Assembly (NCBI GenBank): GCA_017469945.1
Contig: JAFUFI010000004.1
Location: 1-64,000, forward strand
DNA from: Lachnospiraceae bacterium
GTDB taxonomy: Bacteria > Bacillota > Clostridia > Lachnospirales > Lachnospiraceae
DNA: 64,000 nt
Reading direction: 5' to 3'
Part shown: positions 34,347 through 44,008 of the stretch, in pieces
How the letters are laid out: every line of letters starts with the position of its first letter
How positions within the stretch are numbered: the stretch's first letter is position 1
The notes under the pieces: model-generated
The model's input: the letters and a program-made list of their open reading frames with translations, nothing else
Told to the model about the DNA's origin: nothing
Databases searched by the model: none
Translations under genes and position numbers: made by a program

Positions 34347-35474
34347 ATGAATAATAAATTATTGCATACCCCCGAAGGTGTTAGGGACATATACGGAAGA
34401 GAATACGATAACAAAGCTTATCTCGAAGAACAGCTTTCAAAGATTATCGATTCTTTCGGTTACAGAAAGGTTCAGACACCTACCTTTGAATTCTTTGATG
34501 TTTTTTCAAAGGAAGTCGGAACGATTCCAAGCAATGAACTTTACAAATTCTTCGACAAGGAAAACAATACTCTTGTTTTAAGACCGGATTTTACCCCTTC
34601 GATTGCCAGATGCGCGGCAAAGTATTTTTGTGACAGTAATGAACCCTTAAGGCTTTCATACCTTGGAAGCGCCTTTACGAGAACGGATTCTCTTCAGGGA
34701 AAATTAGAAGAATCCACTCAGCTTGGAGCCGAGTTTATCGGAGATGATTCGGTTTTCGCAGACGGAGAGGTTATCGCTCTTTCGATTAATTGCTTAAAAG
34801 AAGCGGGATTAAAGGATTTCAGAGTATCCGTTGGTCATATCGGATATTTCAAAGGACTTTGCGAGGAAGCGGGAATTGATGATGAAACCGAGCTTGAACT
34901 TAGAAAGCTGATCTCAGGAAAGAACTATTTTGCGGCGCAGGAACTTATCGAAGAAAAGGAGATTGCTTCTCCCTACAAGGAAAAGCTTCTTGGTATTGCA
35001 GATTCCTTTAATGATCTGGATTCCCTTCAGGCAGCCGGAGAAAACGTGGGTAGCGAAAGATCTGTGAAAGCTCTTGAAAGGCTTGAGCAGTTATACAAAG
35101 TCCTTTGCAGCTACGGAGTCGAGAAATACGTTTCTTTCGACCTCGGTATGCTTAGCAAGTACAATTATTATACCGGCGTAATCTTCAGAGTTTATACTTA
35201 CGGTTTAGGACGCGCCATCGTTAAGGGCGGAAGATACGATAATCTCTTAATGCATTTTGGAAAGAACGCTCCCGCAATCGGATTCGGACTTCAGATTGAT
35301 GATATTTTAGAAGCTTTATCAAGCCAGAATATCGCTCTTCCTCTTAAAGAGGAGCCTACGTATATTATTTACAATCCGGATGATCTTGAGGAGTTTTCAA
35401 AGGCTCTTAAAAAAGCAGAGGAGCTTAGAAGTCTGGGTAAAAGCGTAATACTTAATTCCAAAACAAATCCTTGA
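34347..35474 (+). CDS. hisZ: ATP phosphoribosyltransferase regulatory subunit HisZ
   Basis: HisZ is a histidyl-tRNA synthetase-like paralogue that binds the short HisG and confers activity and feedback control. The 375-residue protein has class II-like segments: LLHTPEGVRDIYGREYDNK, the LRPDFTPSIAR motif 2-like region, and GGRYDNLLMHFGKNAPAIGFGL. A C-terminal anticodon domain is missing, so it is not HisS. Start ATG 34347 is preferred over 34341, which abuts the RBS GGAG. hisG follows 13 bases after. Confidence 0.94.
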   Translation: MNNKLLHTPEGVRDIYGREYDNKAYLEEQLSKIIDSFGYRKVQTPTFEFFDVFSKEVGTIPSNELYKFFDKENNTLVLRPDFTPSIARCAAKYFCDSNEPLRLSYLGSAFTRTDSLQGKLEESTQLGAEFIGDDSVFADGEVIALSINCLKEAGLKDFRVSVGHIGYFKGLCEEAGIDDETELELRKLISGKNYFAAQELIEEKEIASPYKEKLLGIADSFNDLDSLQAAGENVGSERSVKALERLEQLYKVLCSYGVEKYVSFDLGMLSKYNYYTGVIFRVYTYGLGRAIVKGGRYDNLLMHFGKNAPAIGFGLQIDDILEALSSQNIALPLKEEPTYIIYNPDDLEEFSKALKKAEELRSLGKSVILNSKTNP

Positions 35475-35487
35475 TAGGGAGATCAAT

Positions 35488-36132
35488 ATGAGTAACGACA
35501 GATATCTTACATTTGCCCTCGGAAAGGGGCGACTTGCAAATAAAACAATGGATCTTTTAGAGCAGATAGGTATAAGCTGTGAAGAGATGAAGGACAAGGA
35601 TTCGCGAAAGCTTATCTTTGTAAATGAAGAGCTTAAGCTTAAGTTCTTTTTATCAAAGGGTCCCGATGTTCCTACTTACGTTGAGTATGGCGCTGCAGAT
35701 ATCGGCGTTGTCGGAAGGGATACGATCCTTGAAGAGAACAGAAATGTTTACGAGGTTTTAGATCTCGGCTTCGGAAAGTGCAGGATGTGCGTATGCGGCC
35801 CTGCAAGCGCGGCGGATCTTCTTTTGCACCATGAGCGCATCAGAGTTGCCAGCAAGTATCCGAGAATCGCGAGAGAGTATTTCTACGAGAAGAAGCACCA
35901 GACCGTTGATATCATTAAGCTTAACGGCTCTGTAGAACTGGGTCCTATCGTAAATCTAACCGATGTCATTGTTGATATCGTTGAGACGGGTTCCACGCTT
36001 CGCGAAAACGGACTTACCGTTCTCGAGGAAATCTGTCCTTTATCTGCAAGGATGATCGTTAATCCGGTATCTATGCAGATGGAGAGCGAGCGCATCCGGG
36101 ATATTGTTTCTAAACTTAGGAAACTCGTGTAA
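35488..36132 (+). CDS. hisG: ATP phosphoribosyltransferase, short form
   Basis: HisG catalyses the first step of histidine synthesis, joining ATP and PRPP. The 214-residue short form needs HisZ, encoded just upstream. It has the ALGKGRLANKTMDLL start and the PRPP-binding segment DIVETGSTLRENGLTVLEEI. RBS AGGGAG precedes the ATG. The gap to hisD holds a 215-bp palindrome. Confidence 0.96.
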   Translation: MSNDRYLTFALGKGRLANKTMDLLEQIGISCEEMKDKDSRKLIFVNEELKLKFFLSKGPDVPTYVEYGAADIGVVGRDTILEENRNVYEVLDLGFGKCRMCVCGPASAADLLLHHERIRVASKYPRIAREYFYEKKHQTVDIIKLNGSVELGPIVNLTDVIVDIVETGSTLRENGLTVLEEICPLSARMIVNPVSMQMESERIRDIVSKLRKLV

Positions 36133-36187
36133 ACTTTTATTTTTTCAAATTATAATTTTTTATTTGCAAATTATTAACCTTGGTTAA

Positions 36188-36402
36188 GGATTAAGGGTAA
36201 TATATATAGTAGCTCACCCCGGGTCTCCGCGCCGGCGTAAAATTTGTCTTTATAAAGTACAAAATCGCCCGGCTCTAACTCGCGACGCTCGCCTCATCAT
36301 GGCGAGCTGCTCGAACAATTTCGCCGGGACCGATTTATATAAAGACATTTTACTTGCGCTCCCGACAGGGGATTCGCTCACTATATATATCACCCTTAAT
36401 CC
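36188..36402. repeat. 215-bp imperfect palindrome between hisG and hisD
   Basis: Outer arms: GGATTAAGGGTAATATATATA at 36188 pairs with the complement of the end at 36402 (reading GGATTAAGGGTGATATATATA). The middle carries matching GTCTTTATA and CGCC..GG tracts, and the apex is a perfect 7-bp stem GCTCGCC (36287-36293) / GGCGAGC (36301-36307) with a TCATCAT loop. The 308-base gap 36133-36440 holds nothing else. Transcribed from the his operon it would form a stem near 90 bp long with bulges, a possible RNase III target or partial terminator; it has no T run. It resembles the palindrome at 844-986 in design. Confidence 0.8.
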
Positions 36403-36440
36403 ACTAAGCTAAGATTAAAAATACAATATGGAGATGTATC

Positions 36441-37730
36441 ATGAAAAAGATTAAACTTACAAACGAATCCAAGAATCAGATTCTTGAAAATCTTCTTAAG
36501 AGAAGTCCCAGCCAGTATACAGAGTACGAAGCTACAGTAAATGATATAATTAGTAATGTCCGAAACAATAAGAACAAGGCTCTCTTTGAGTATACCGAAA
36601 AGTTCGATGGATATAAGCTTACCGAGGAGAATATCCTTGTTACAAGAAATGAAATTGACGAAGCTTACAAGGCTCTTGATCCCGAGCTTATAGATGTACT
36701 TAAGGAAGCGGCTGAAAATATCAGGGATTTCCATGCAAAACAGCTTCGAAATTCCTGGTTTGACGCAAAAGAGGACGGAACGATCCTTGGTATGAAGATT
36801 ACCGCCATAGGCAGAGCGGGCGTTTACGTTCCCGGCGGAAAAGCGGCTTATCCTTCAAGCGTTCTTATGAATGTTATCCCTGCTAAGGTTGCGGGAGTAC
36901 GTGATATTATTATGACAACGCCTCCCGGAAAGACGGGCGTCATCAATCCCGGAACTTTAGTTGCCGCAGATATCGCAGGCGTTGACAGAATCTACAAAGC
37001 AGGAGGAGCACAGGCTATCGCAGCTATGGCTTTCGGTACCGAGTCTATCCCTAAGGTTGATAAGATTACAGGCCCCGGAAATATCTTCGTTGCCCTTGCT
37101 AAAAAGGCTGTTTACGGACATGTAAGTATCGACTCCATCGCGGGTCCTTCGGAAGTTATGGTTCTTGCCGACGAAACGGCTAATGCCCACTACGTTGCGG
37201 CAGACCTTTTAAGCCAGGCTGAGCATGACGAGCTTGCAAGCGCAATACTCGTTACAACTTCCGAAAAACTTGCGGACGATGTAAACGAAGAGATCGAAGG
37301 CTACTTAAAGAAGCTTGATAGAGCCGATATTATAAGAAAATCTCTTGATAATTACGGATATATACTTCTCGCAGAGGATTTAAAGGACGGCATCGATGCA
37401 GTAAATGAGATTGCTTCAGAGCATCTTGAAATTTTAACCGCAAATCCTTTTGATACTATGACAAGGGTAAGAAATGCGGGAGCTATATTCCTCGGAGAGT
37501 ATTCTTCGGAGCCTTTGGGAGACTATTTCGCAGGTCCCAACCACATCCTTCCCACCAACGGAACGGCAAAGTTTTTCTCGCCTGTTAACGTTGATGACTT
37601 TATCAAAAAGACGAGCATCATTTCATACTCAAAAGAGGCTCTTGAAAAAGTACACAAGCAGATTGAGCTTTTCGCAAGAAGCGAGGGCTTAACCGCACAC
37701 GAAAACAGTATCAAAGTCAGATTTGAATAA
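36441..37730 (+). CDS. hisD: Histidinol dehydrogenase
   Basis: HisD oxidises histidinol to histidine in two NAD+-linked steps using Zn2+. The 429-residue protein carries GRAGVYVPGGKAAYPSSVLMNVIPAKVAGV in its conserved segments, the zinc and catalytic region GPSEVMVLADE and LSQAEHDELA, and the late EHLEILT with GPNHILPTNG. RBS GGAG precedes the ATG by nine bases. hisB follows 10 bases later. Its expression may be affected by the upstream palindrome. Confidence 0.96.
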   Translation: MKKIKLTNESKNQILENLLKRSPSQYTEYEATVNDIISNVRNNKNKALFEYTEKFDGYKLTEENILVTRNEIDEAYKALDPELIDVLKEAAENIRDFHAKQLRNSWFDAKEDGTILGMKITAIGRAGVYVPGGKAAYPSSVLMNVIPAKVAGVRDIIMTTPPGKTGVINPGTLVAADIAGVDRIYKAGGAQAIAAMAFGTESIPKVDKITGPGNIFVALAKKAVYGHVSIDSIAGPSEVMVLADETANAHYVAADLLSQAEHDELASAILVTTSEKLADDVNEEIEGYLKKLDRADIIRKSLDNYGYILLAEDLKDGIDAVNEIASEHLEILTANPFDTMTRVRNAGAIFLGEYSSEPLGDYFAGPNHILPTNGTAKFFSPVNVDDFIKKTSIISYSKEALEKVHKQIELFARSEGLTAHENSIKVRFE

Positions 37731-37740
37731 AGGGGTAAAT

Positions 37741-38325
37741 ATGAGAGAATCAAAGATCAGCCGTAAGACAAAAGAAACCGATATTGAGCTTTCTCTTAAT
37801 ATAGACGGAAGCGGAAAAAACAGCATTGATACCGGAATTGGCTTTTTTGATCATATGCTTGAAGGCTTTTCCAAGCACGGATTTTTTGACCTTGATGTAA
37901 AGATAAAAGGGGATTTAAGAGTTGACGGTCACCACAGCGTTGAAGACTGCGGAATTGTTCTCGGAAACGCCATAAAAGAGGCTGTCGGAGACAAGGCAGG
38001 TATCAACAGATACGGTTACTTTGTTCTTCCTATGGATGAGGTGCTTGTTCTTTGCGCCGTTGATCTTTGCGGCAGACCTTATCTCAACTTTGATTATGAG
38101 TTTAAGGCTCCTATGGTAGGAGATTTTGACACTGAGCTTGTTCACGAGTTCTTTTATGCAGTTTCCTACAGCGCGGGTATGAATCTCCACATCAAGGTTC
38201 TTGACGGAGGTAATGCACACCACGTAATAGAGGCCATGTTTAAAGCCTTCGCAAAAGCCCTTGATAATGCTACACAAAAAGACAGCAGACTCTCCGGAGT
38301 CCTCTCAACCAAGGGAGTTATATAG
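37741..38325 (+). CDS. hisB: Imidazoleglycerol-phosphate dehydratase
   Basis: HisB dehydrates imidazoleglycerol phosphate. The 194-residue monofunctional form shows the metal-binding repeats FFDHMLEGFSKHG, DGHHSVEDCGIVLG and NAHHVIEAMFKAFA. The ATG at 37741 has AAAGGGG upstream; an earlier in-frame ATG at 37723 lies inside hisD and lacks an RBS. Ends 52 bases before the next his gene, with a candidate promoter between. Confidence 0.95.
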   Translation: MRESKISRKTKETDIELSLNIDGSGKNSIDTGIGFFDHMLEGFSKHGFFDLDVKIKGDLRVDGHHSVEDCGIVLGNAIKEAVGDKAGINRYGYFVLPMDEVLVLCAVDLCGRPYLNFDYEFKAPMVGDFDTELVHEFFYAVSYSAGMNLHIKVLDGGNAHHVIEAMFKAFAKALDNATQKDSRLSGVLSTKGVI

Positions 38326-38328
38326 GTC

Positions 38329-38357
38329 TTGAAAAAGGAAAGTTTCTCTTATATACT
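38329..38357 (+). promoter_or_regulatory. Candidate internal promoter before hisIE
   Basis: TTGAAA (38329-38334), a 17-base spacer and TATACT (38352-38357) lie in the gap after hisB and would allow extra transcription of the hisIE fusion. Confidence 0.55.
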
Positions 38358-38377
38358 TAAATTGATCGGAGTTTATT

Positions 38378-39664
38378 ATGTTTATTAAAAAATTTGTGCC
38401 CTGCATTTATTTATATCAGACACATGCGGTAAGAGGCCTTGATGATGTTTCGATAGTTGAAACCGATCCCTTAAGACTTGTTTCCAAATATGTTGAGAAC
38501 AATGCGGATGAGATCATCGTTTTTGATATGTCGGATAATGATGAATCCCACGAAGAAGCTCTCGATATCATCAAAGAGATCTGCAAGGAATCTGAGATTG
38601 ACGTTTCCTGCGGCGGAAATATAAAGCGTATGGAGGATGTTAAAAAAATCCTTTACGCCGGATGCGCAAGAGCGATTCTTGACTACGATAAGCAGTCCAA
38701 TATTGATATAACGGAAGAAGTGTCTTTAAAGTTTGGTAAAGACAAGATCCTTGCCTGCTTTTCAGATCCATCGGTTATTGAGGAGAATATCGATCTTGTT
38801 GATAAGTATATATCTTCACTTATCCTTTTGAATCCTCATATTATCCGTGAAACCATTGCCGTTACTTCACTTCCTTTTATCGTTTCGATAAATCAGGTTG
38901 CTTTAAATAAGCTCCTGGAAATCTTTGCATATCCATCGGTTTGCGGCGTAACGGGAAATACTATAAACGATAATGCCGCTGAGATTCAGGATCTTAAGAA
39001 TCTCTGCAAGCAAAACGACATTCCGATAGTATCCTTAAAGTCAGCATTCCCCTGGGAAAGTTTTAAGCTTGGACCGGACGGACTTGTGCCGGTTGTTGTT
39101 CAGGATTATCGTACCGATGAAGTTTTAATGGTCGCTTATATGAATAAAGAGGCCTTTGAAAATACGCTTCTTACCGGAAAGATGACCTACTTTAGCAGAA
39201 GCCGAGGTGAGCTTTGGGTTAAGGGAGAGACAAGCGGACACTACCAGTATGTTAAGTCCCTTACGGCAGACTGTGATATGGACACGATCCTTGCTAAGGT
39301 TTCTCAGGTCGGCGTTGCCTGCCATACCGGTGCGAAGAGCTGCTTTTTCAACGAGATTACCAAAAAGGATTACAGAGAGCCCGATAATCCGCTTATGGTA
39401 TTTGAGGAAGTTCTTGATGTTATAAAAGACAGAAAGGTTCATCCCAAGGAGGGCTCATATACCAATTATCTTTTCGATAAAGGTATAGACAAGATTTTAA
39501 AGAAATTAGGTGAGGAAGCTACGGAGATAGTTATCGCCGCCAAGAATCCCAATTCAAACGAAGTGAAGTACGAGATCAGTGATTTCCTTTATCATATGAT
39601 GGTGCTTATGGTTGAAAAGGGCGTTTCCTGGGAGGATATTACTACCGAGCTTGCCAACCGTTAA
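38378..39664 (+). CDS. hisIE: HisA/HisF-like pseudo-barrel fused to HisI-HisE
   Basis: This 428-residue protein has three parts. Residues 1-220 resemble a HisA/HisF TIM barrel ([15 protein letters not shown]; phosphate-loop-like [31 protein letters not shown]). The catalytic Asp of the first strand, as in PCLDV, reads Tyr, so isomerase or cyclase activity is doubtful. Residues about 225-335 are phosphoribosyl-AMP cyclohydrolase ([24 protein letters not shown], Cys zinc ligands). Residues about 342-428 are phosphoribosyl-ATP pyrophosphatase ([25 protein letters not shown]). It performs steps 2 and 3 of histidine synthesis. hisA, hisF, hisH and hisC are not in the window. Confidence 0.92.
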   Translation: MFIKKFVPCIYLYQTHAVRGLDDVSIVETDPLRLVSKYVENNADEIIVFDMSDNDESHEEALDIIKEICKESEIDVSCGGNIKRMEDVKKILYAGCARAILDYDKQSNIDITEEVSLKFGKDKILACFSDPSVIEENIDLVDKYISSLILLNPHIIRETIAVTSLPFIVSINQVALNKLLEIFAYPSVCGVTGNTINDNAAEIQDLKNLCKQNDIPIVSLKSAFPWESFKLGPDGLVPVVVQDYRTDEVLMVAYMNKEAFENTLLTGKMTYFSRSRGELWVKGETSGHYQYVKSLTADCDMDTILAKVSQVGVACHTGAKSCFFNEITKKDYREPDNPLMVFEEVLDVIKDRKVHPKEGSYTNYLFDKGIDKILKKLGEEATEIVIAAKNPNSNEVKYEISDFLYHMMVLMVEKGVSWEDITTELANR

Positions 39665-39673
39665 AGGAATTCT

Positions 39674-41551
39674 ATGAAAAATTTTTGGACTACAGATCTT
39701 GCTCTGTCTGATGATATTCTTATGAAGATAGAGAAGCCCGAGCGCTATATCGGGCATGAAGTTAATGCTGTATATAAGGACCCGAACGATGTTCGGGTTC
39801 GTTTTGTTATGTGTTTTCCGGATGTTTACGAGATTGGAATGAGCCATTTAGGCATTCAGATTCTCTACGATATGTTCAATACATTCGAAGATGTCTGGTG
39901 TGAGAGAGTGTATTCGCCTTGGGTTGACCTTGACAAGATCATGCGCGAGCAAAACATTCCTCTTTTTGCTCTTGAATCTCAAAAGCCTATAAAAGATATG
40001 GACTTTTTAGGTATAACGATCCAGTACGAGATGTGTTATACCAATATTTTGCAGGTTCTTGATCTTTCGCAGATTCCTCTTTTGTCTAAGGACAGAGGCG
40101 AGGATTGCCCTATTGTTATAGGCGGCGGTCCCTGCACATATAACCCGGAGCCCATAGCGGACTTTTTCGATATGTTCTATATCGGAGAAGGAGAAACAAA
40201 ATACCGCGAGCTTATGGATCTTTATGAATACTGTAAGGACAATAAGCTTGGAAGACGCGAATTCTTAAGAAGAGCCGCTAAAATTCCGGGTATGTACGTT
40301 CCTTCTCTTTACGAGGTTACTTACAAGGAAGACGGTACTATAAAGGCCTTTACTCCAAAGGAAGATGGAATTCCCGAGAAGATCCTTAAAGAAGTAGTTA
40401 AGGACCTTTCTGATACGTATTACCCTATGAAGCCCGTTGTGCCTTATATCAAGTGTACCCAGGATCGTATAGTGCTTGAGATAATGCGAGGCTGTATCAG
40501 AGGATGCCGCTTCTGTCAGGCGGGCGAGCTCTACAGACCTGTGCGCGAAAGAGATGTGGAAGTCCTTAAAAAGTATGCCATAGAGATGATGAAAAACACG
40601 GGACACGAAGAGATATCCTTAAGTTCCCTTTCATCAAGCGACTACTCGGCACTTCCGGAGCTTTTGGATTTCCTTATGGAAGAGTGTTCAAAGAGGCATG
40701 TTAATATTACGCTTCCGTCTCTTCGGATCGACGCCTTTTCTCTTGACGTAATGAACAAGGTTCAGGACGTTAAAAAGACAAGTCTTACCTTCGCTCCCGA
40801 GGCGGGTACTCAAAGGCTTAGAAATGTTATAAATAAAGGCCTTACCTTTGAAGATATCATAAACGGCTCCACAGAGGCTTTTAAGGGGGGCTGGAACAAG
40901 GTTAAGCTGTACTTTATGCTTGGTCATCCTTACGAGACCGAAGACGATATCAGGGGCATTGCCGAACTTGCAAACGAAATCGCTGCTACGTTTTTTGATG
41001 TTGTTCCCAAGGAAAAGAGAGTTAACGGAAAGATTCAGATCACCGTCAGCACTTCTTTCTTTGTACCAAAGCCTTTTACCGCTTTTCAGTGGGCTCCGCA
41101 GTGCACAAAAGAGGATTTTATATCAAAGGCTTATTTTTGCCGCACAGCAATTACAGAACAGTTAAATCAGAAGTCTATCAAGTACAACTGGCATGATGCG
41201 GATCTAAGCGTACTTGAAGGGGTTCTCGCAAGAGGCGACAGAAGAGTTGCTCCCGTTATTCTCGATGTTTATAAGCAGGGCTGTTTCTTCGAAGCCTGGA
41301 CTGAGTATTATAAGCATGATGTCTGGATCGAGGCGTTTAAGAAAAACGGTGTTGATCCCGATTTCTATACGACAAGATTAAGGCCCGACGATGAGATCTT
41401 CCCCTGGGATTTCTTATCCTGCGGCGTAAATAAATCATTTTTGCTTAATGAATGGCATAAAGCAGCAAGGGAGGAGATTACGCCCAATTGTTCACAAAGG
41501 TGTTCCGGTTGCGGCGGAGCGCAGTTCGGTGTCGGAATCTGTTTTGCGTAA
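39674..41551 (+). CDS. TIGR03960 family B12-binding domain/radical SAM protein
   Basis: A 625-residue protein with an N-terminal B12-binding-like domain (FPDVYEIGMSHLGIQILYDM) and a radical SAM core with CIRGCRFCQAG, Cys274, 278 and 281 as cluster ligands. A C-terminal CSQRCSGCGG motif may bind a second cluster. In Clostridia such genes are followed by the DUF2344 (TIGR03936) protein and RNase G; here an HD-GYP gene is inserted between. Its reaction is unknown; the link with RNase G and ribosomal genes suggests RNA modification, as an inference. RBS AAAGGA precedes the ATG. Confidence 0.92.
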   Translation: MKNFWTTDLALSDDILMKIEKPERYIGHEVNAVYKDPNDVRVRFVMCFPDVYEIGMSHLGIQILYDMFNTFEDVWCERVYSPWVDLDKIMREQNIPLFALESQKPIKDMDFLGITIQYEMCYTNILQVLDLSQIPLLSKDRGEDCPIVIGGGPCTYNPEPIADFFDMFYIGEGETKYRELMDLYEYCKDNKLGRREFLRRAAKIPGMYVPSLYEVTYKEDGTIKAFTPKEDGIPEKILKEVVKDLSDTYYPMKPVVPYIKCTQDRIVLEIMRGCIRGCRFCQAGELYRPVRERDVEVLKKYAIEMMKNTGHEEISLSSLSSSDYSALPELLDFLMEECSKRHVNITLPSLRIDAFSLDVMNKVQDVKKTSLTFAPEAGTQRLRNVINKGLTFEDIINGSTEAFKGGWNKVKLYFMLGHPYETEDDIRGIAELANEIAATFFDVVPKEKRVNGKIQITVSTSFFVPKPFTAFQWAPQCTKEDFISKAYFCRTAITEQLNQKSIKYNWHDADLSVLEGVLARGDRRVAPVILDVYKQGCFFEAWTEYYKHDVWIEAFKKNGVDPDFYTTRLRPDDEIFPWDFLSCGVNKSFLLNEWHKAAREEITPNCSQRCSGCGGAQFGVGICFA

Positions 41552-41580
41552 CGGATATTTGATAATAGGGTAAAGTAGGG

Positions 41581-43995
41581 ATGAGTAATAATTTTATCTA
41601 CAATTTTATCAGAGAATATCAGCTTGATATTATGCTTATCATGGCCGGAATCTGTACGATTCAGACGGTTTATGTTTTGCTTTCCAAGGCTATAAACAAA
41701 AGAAGGAAAATAGCCCTTGTTCTTTTCAGCTTGGGTGCGGCAATCCTTTTGTATTCCGACAGACTTTGCTATATCTACAGAGGCGATACTTCAGCGACAG
41801 GGTTTTACATGGTCAGAATCTGTAATTTCCTTGTGTTCTTTATGTCGCTTTTTACGCTGCACGCTTTTAATTTGTACCTTTCCGCTCTTTATCTTGAAAA
41901 CGATAAAATGAAGAGAGTTCCTACGAGGCTTTTTATAAACAGTTATCTTTTCGGCCTCGGCAGCCTGATGCTGATAATTTCTCAGTTTACCGGACTGTAT
42001 TATACATTTAACGAGAATAACGAGTATGTGCGTTCAAACGCATATATATTAAGCCTTATTTTCCCGCTTATAATGATCGTTATTCAGCTTTCCGTAATCA
42101 TTCAGTACAAAAAGTTTGTTTCAAGGATCGCTTTTATATCGATGATCCTTTTTGCGGTTATGCCGCTTTTGGCATCACTTTTACAGATATTTACCTACGG
42201 TATTTCGCTTAACAATCTTGCGATGGTCGGTATGGTTGTTGTTGTTTATATCATGTCCATTTTTGATGTAAACCAAAGCGTTGAACAAGTCGAAAAGCTG
42301 GAGCTTGATTTCTTAAAGCAAGAGCAAAAGAAGATGCATCTTTTGTTCGAACAGACCGCCGAATCCCTTGTTACGGCAATCGATGCAAAGGACAGATACA
42401 CGCACGGTCACTCTTCGAGAGTAGCGGATTACTCTTTAAAGATAGCCAAAATGGCGGGATATGATGAAGAAAAATGCGAGCAGGTTTATTTTGCCGCCCT
42501 TTTACATGATGTCGGAAAAATCGGTATAAGCGATGCTATAATCAACAAGGAAGGTAAGCTTACGGATTCCGAATATGAAGAGATCAAAAAGCATTCTATA
42601 TTCGGCGAGCAGATTCTTTCCGGTATTACGGAATCGCCTTATTTAAGTATCGGAGCCCATTATCATCACGAGAGATTTGACGGAAAAGGATATCCCGAAG
42701 GGCTTAAGGGCGAGGAAATCCCTGAAATTGCCCGTATTATCGCCGTAGCAGACGCTTACGACGCTATGACAAGTAAACGTAGCTACCGCGATCCCATACC
42801 TCAGCAAAAGGTAAGGGAAGAGTTTGTTAAAGGCACAGGTTTCCAGTTTGATCCTCAGTTTTCAAGGATAATGCTCCATATGATAGACCTTGATTCCGAG
42901 TATGAAATGAAGGAAAGACAGGAAGTAAAGGAACTGTCCGATAATGATACTTTGGTTTGTGAAGATTACAAGACCAATATATCTGACGGAGCTTTAATAG
43001 GTGAGAATCCCGTCACTATCAGCTTTCATTCAAAAACCAGCAAGAAACATCCTCTGGAGGATTGCGTACCTTCAATAATCCTTTTTGATTCGCTTGATGC
43101 GAAAACACATGAAAGCGATACTATCGCCGAGGATATGACCTATTTTGTCTATGACGAGATAAGACTTGACGGACTTATCAAGGAAAAAGGATCCAGAAAG
43201 ACAGCTTTTTCCGAGGAGTTAAATCCGGAATATAAGGATAAAAAATGGGTATTTGAGAATATCACAGGCCTTGATTATAAGATTGATGCCGTTAAGTATA
43301 AGGATCATTTACAGCTAAAGATAGATAATTCCTTCAAAAAGATAACTATAACGATTGCCTTGCCCGATTCAACGAGATTTGTCTATCTTGCCCTTACGGG
43401 TAAGCATTGTACCATATCGGATGTAAAGATAACAAAGTCCGATGTTTCGATTGATGAAAGCTATATCCCAAGAATCGCCGAAGAGATAAGCTATTTATCC
43501 GGCCCCGTCGGAGATATTCCAAATATCCAGATCAATTCCTGGAGATCGAATTCCTCCGCAGGAATACCCATTATCGACTCGCTGATTATTTCTTATCATT
43601 CTATGAGCCTTCCTACAGCGAGACTTATATGGCATTGTCCGTTCTTTATCATTTATACTTCGGCGGACGGAAAGCTTCAGGGCCCCGGATATAAAGAATT
43701 TGCCTTCATCAGGGTTGACGGTGAATGCTGGGACGAAGAAAAGATAGTTAAGAACCATACCGAGATTAAAATGAATTCCGATTTTCTTAACTGGAATGAA
43801 TGGAAACACAGACAAAAAGTCGGTGTAGACTGTTCTTTATCCGTTAAGAGAAAAGGTAATGTCATTGTATTTGAAGGCGAAAACTGCGGTATAAGCATCA
43901 AAAATACAACAACGCTTTTGGCGGATGTTGATGATGTTTATTTAGCATTGTCCGGAGATCAGTGCGTTATCTCCAATATAAAGATTTCGAAGTAA
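41581..43995 (+). CDS. Membrane HD-GYP phosphohydrolase with duplicated C-terminal domain
   Basis: The 804-residue protein has about seven to eight N-terminal helices (residues 12-228), a short coiled coil, and an intact HD-GYP domain at about 255-430 (DRYTHGHSSRVADYS, LLHDVGKIGISD, KKHSIFGEQIL, HYHHERFDGKGYP), so c-di-GMP or related cyclic dinucleotide hydrolysis is likely. After that come about 340 residues of beta-rich sequence ending twice in a similar motif (YLALTGKHCTISDVKITK near 615 and YLALSGDQCVISNIKISK at the end), a likely tandem repeat of one domain, perhaps ligand-binding. It is oddly placed between the radical SAM genes. Confidence 0.87.
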   Translation: MSNNFIYNFIREYQLDIMLIMAGICTIQTVYVLLSKAINKRRKIALVLFSLGAAILLYSDRLCYIYRGDTSATGFYMVRICNFLVFFMSLFTLHAFNLYLSALYLENDKMKRVPTRLFINSYLFGLGSLMLIISQFTGLYYTFNENNEYVRSNAYILSLIFPLIMIVIQLSVIIQYKKFVSRIAFISMILFAVMPLLASLLQIFTYGISLNNLAMVGMVVVVYIMSIFDVNQSVEQVEKLELDFLKQEQKKMHLLFEQTAESLVTAIDAKDRYTHGHSSRVADYSLKIAKMAGYDEEKCEQVYFAALLHDVGKIGISDAIINKEGKLTDSEYEEIKKHSIFGEQILSGITESPYLSIGAHYHHERFDGKGYPEGLKGEEIPEIARIIAVADAYDAMTSKRSYRDPIPQQKVREEFVKGTGFQFDPQFSRIMLHMIDLDSEYEMKERQEVKELSDNDTLVCEDYKTNISDGALIGENPVTISFHSKTSKKHPLEDCVPSIILFDSLDAKTHESDTIAEDMTYFVYDEIRLDGLIKEKGSRKTAFSEELNPEYKDKKWVFENITGLDYKIDAVKYKDHLQLKIDNSFKKITITIALPDSTRFVYLALTGKHCTISDVKITKSDVSIDESYIPRIAEEISYLSGPVGDIPNIQINSWRSNSSAGIPIIDSLIISYHSMSLPTARLIWHCPFFIIYTSADGKLQGPGYKEFAFIRVDGECWDEEKIVKNHTEIKMNSDFLNWNEWKHRQKVGVDCSLSVKRKGNVIVFEGENCGISIKNTTTLLADVDDVYLALSGDQCVISNIKISK

Positions 43996-44008
43996 GTGTG
44001 AGAAAAAT

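Noticed and set aside
39781..39797. Perfect palindrome CCCGAAC-GAT-GTTCGGG resembling a LexA box.
   Set aside because: The spacing is three bases, not four, and it lies inside the radical SAM coding sequence.
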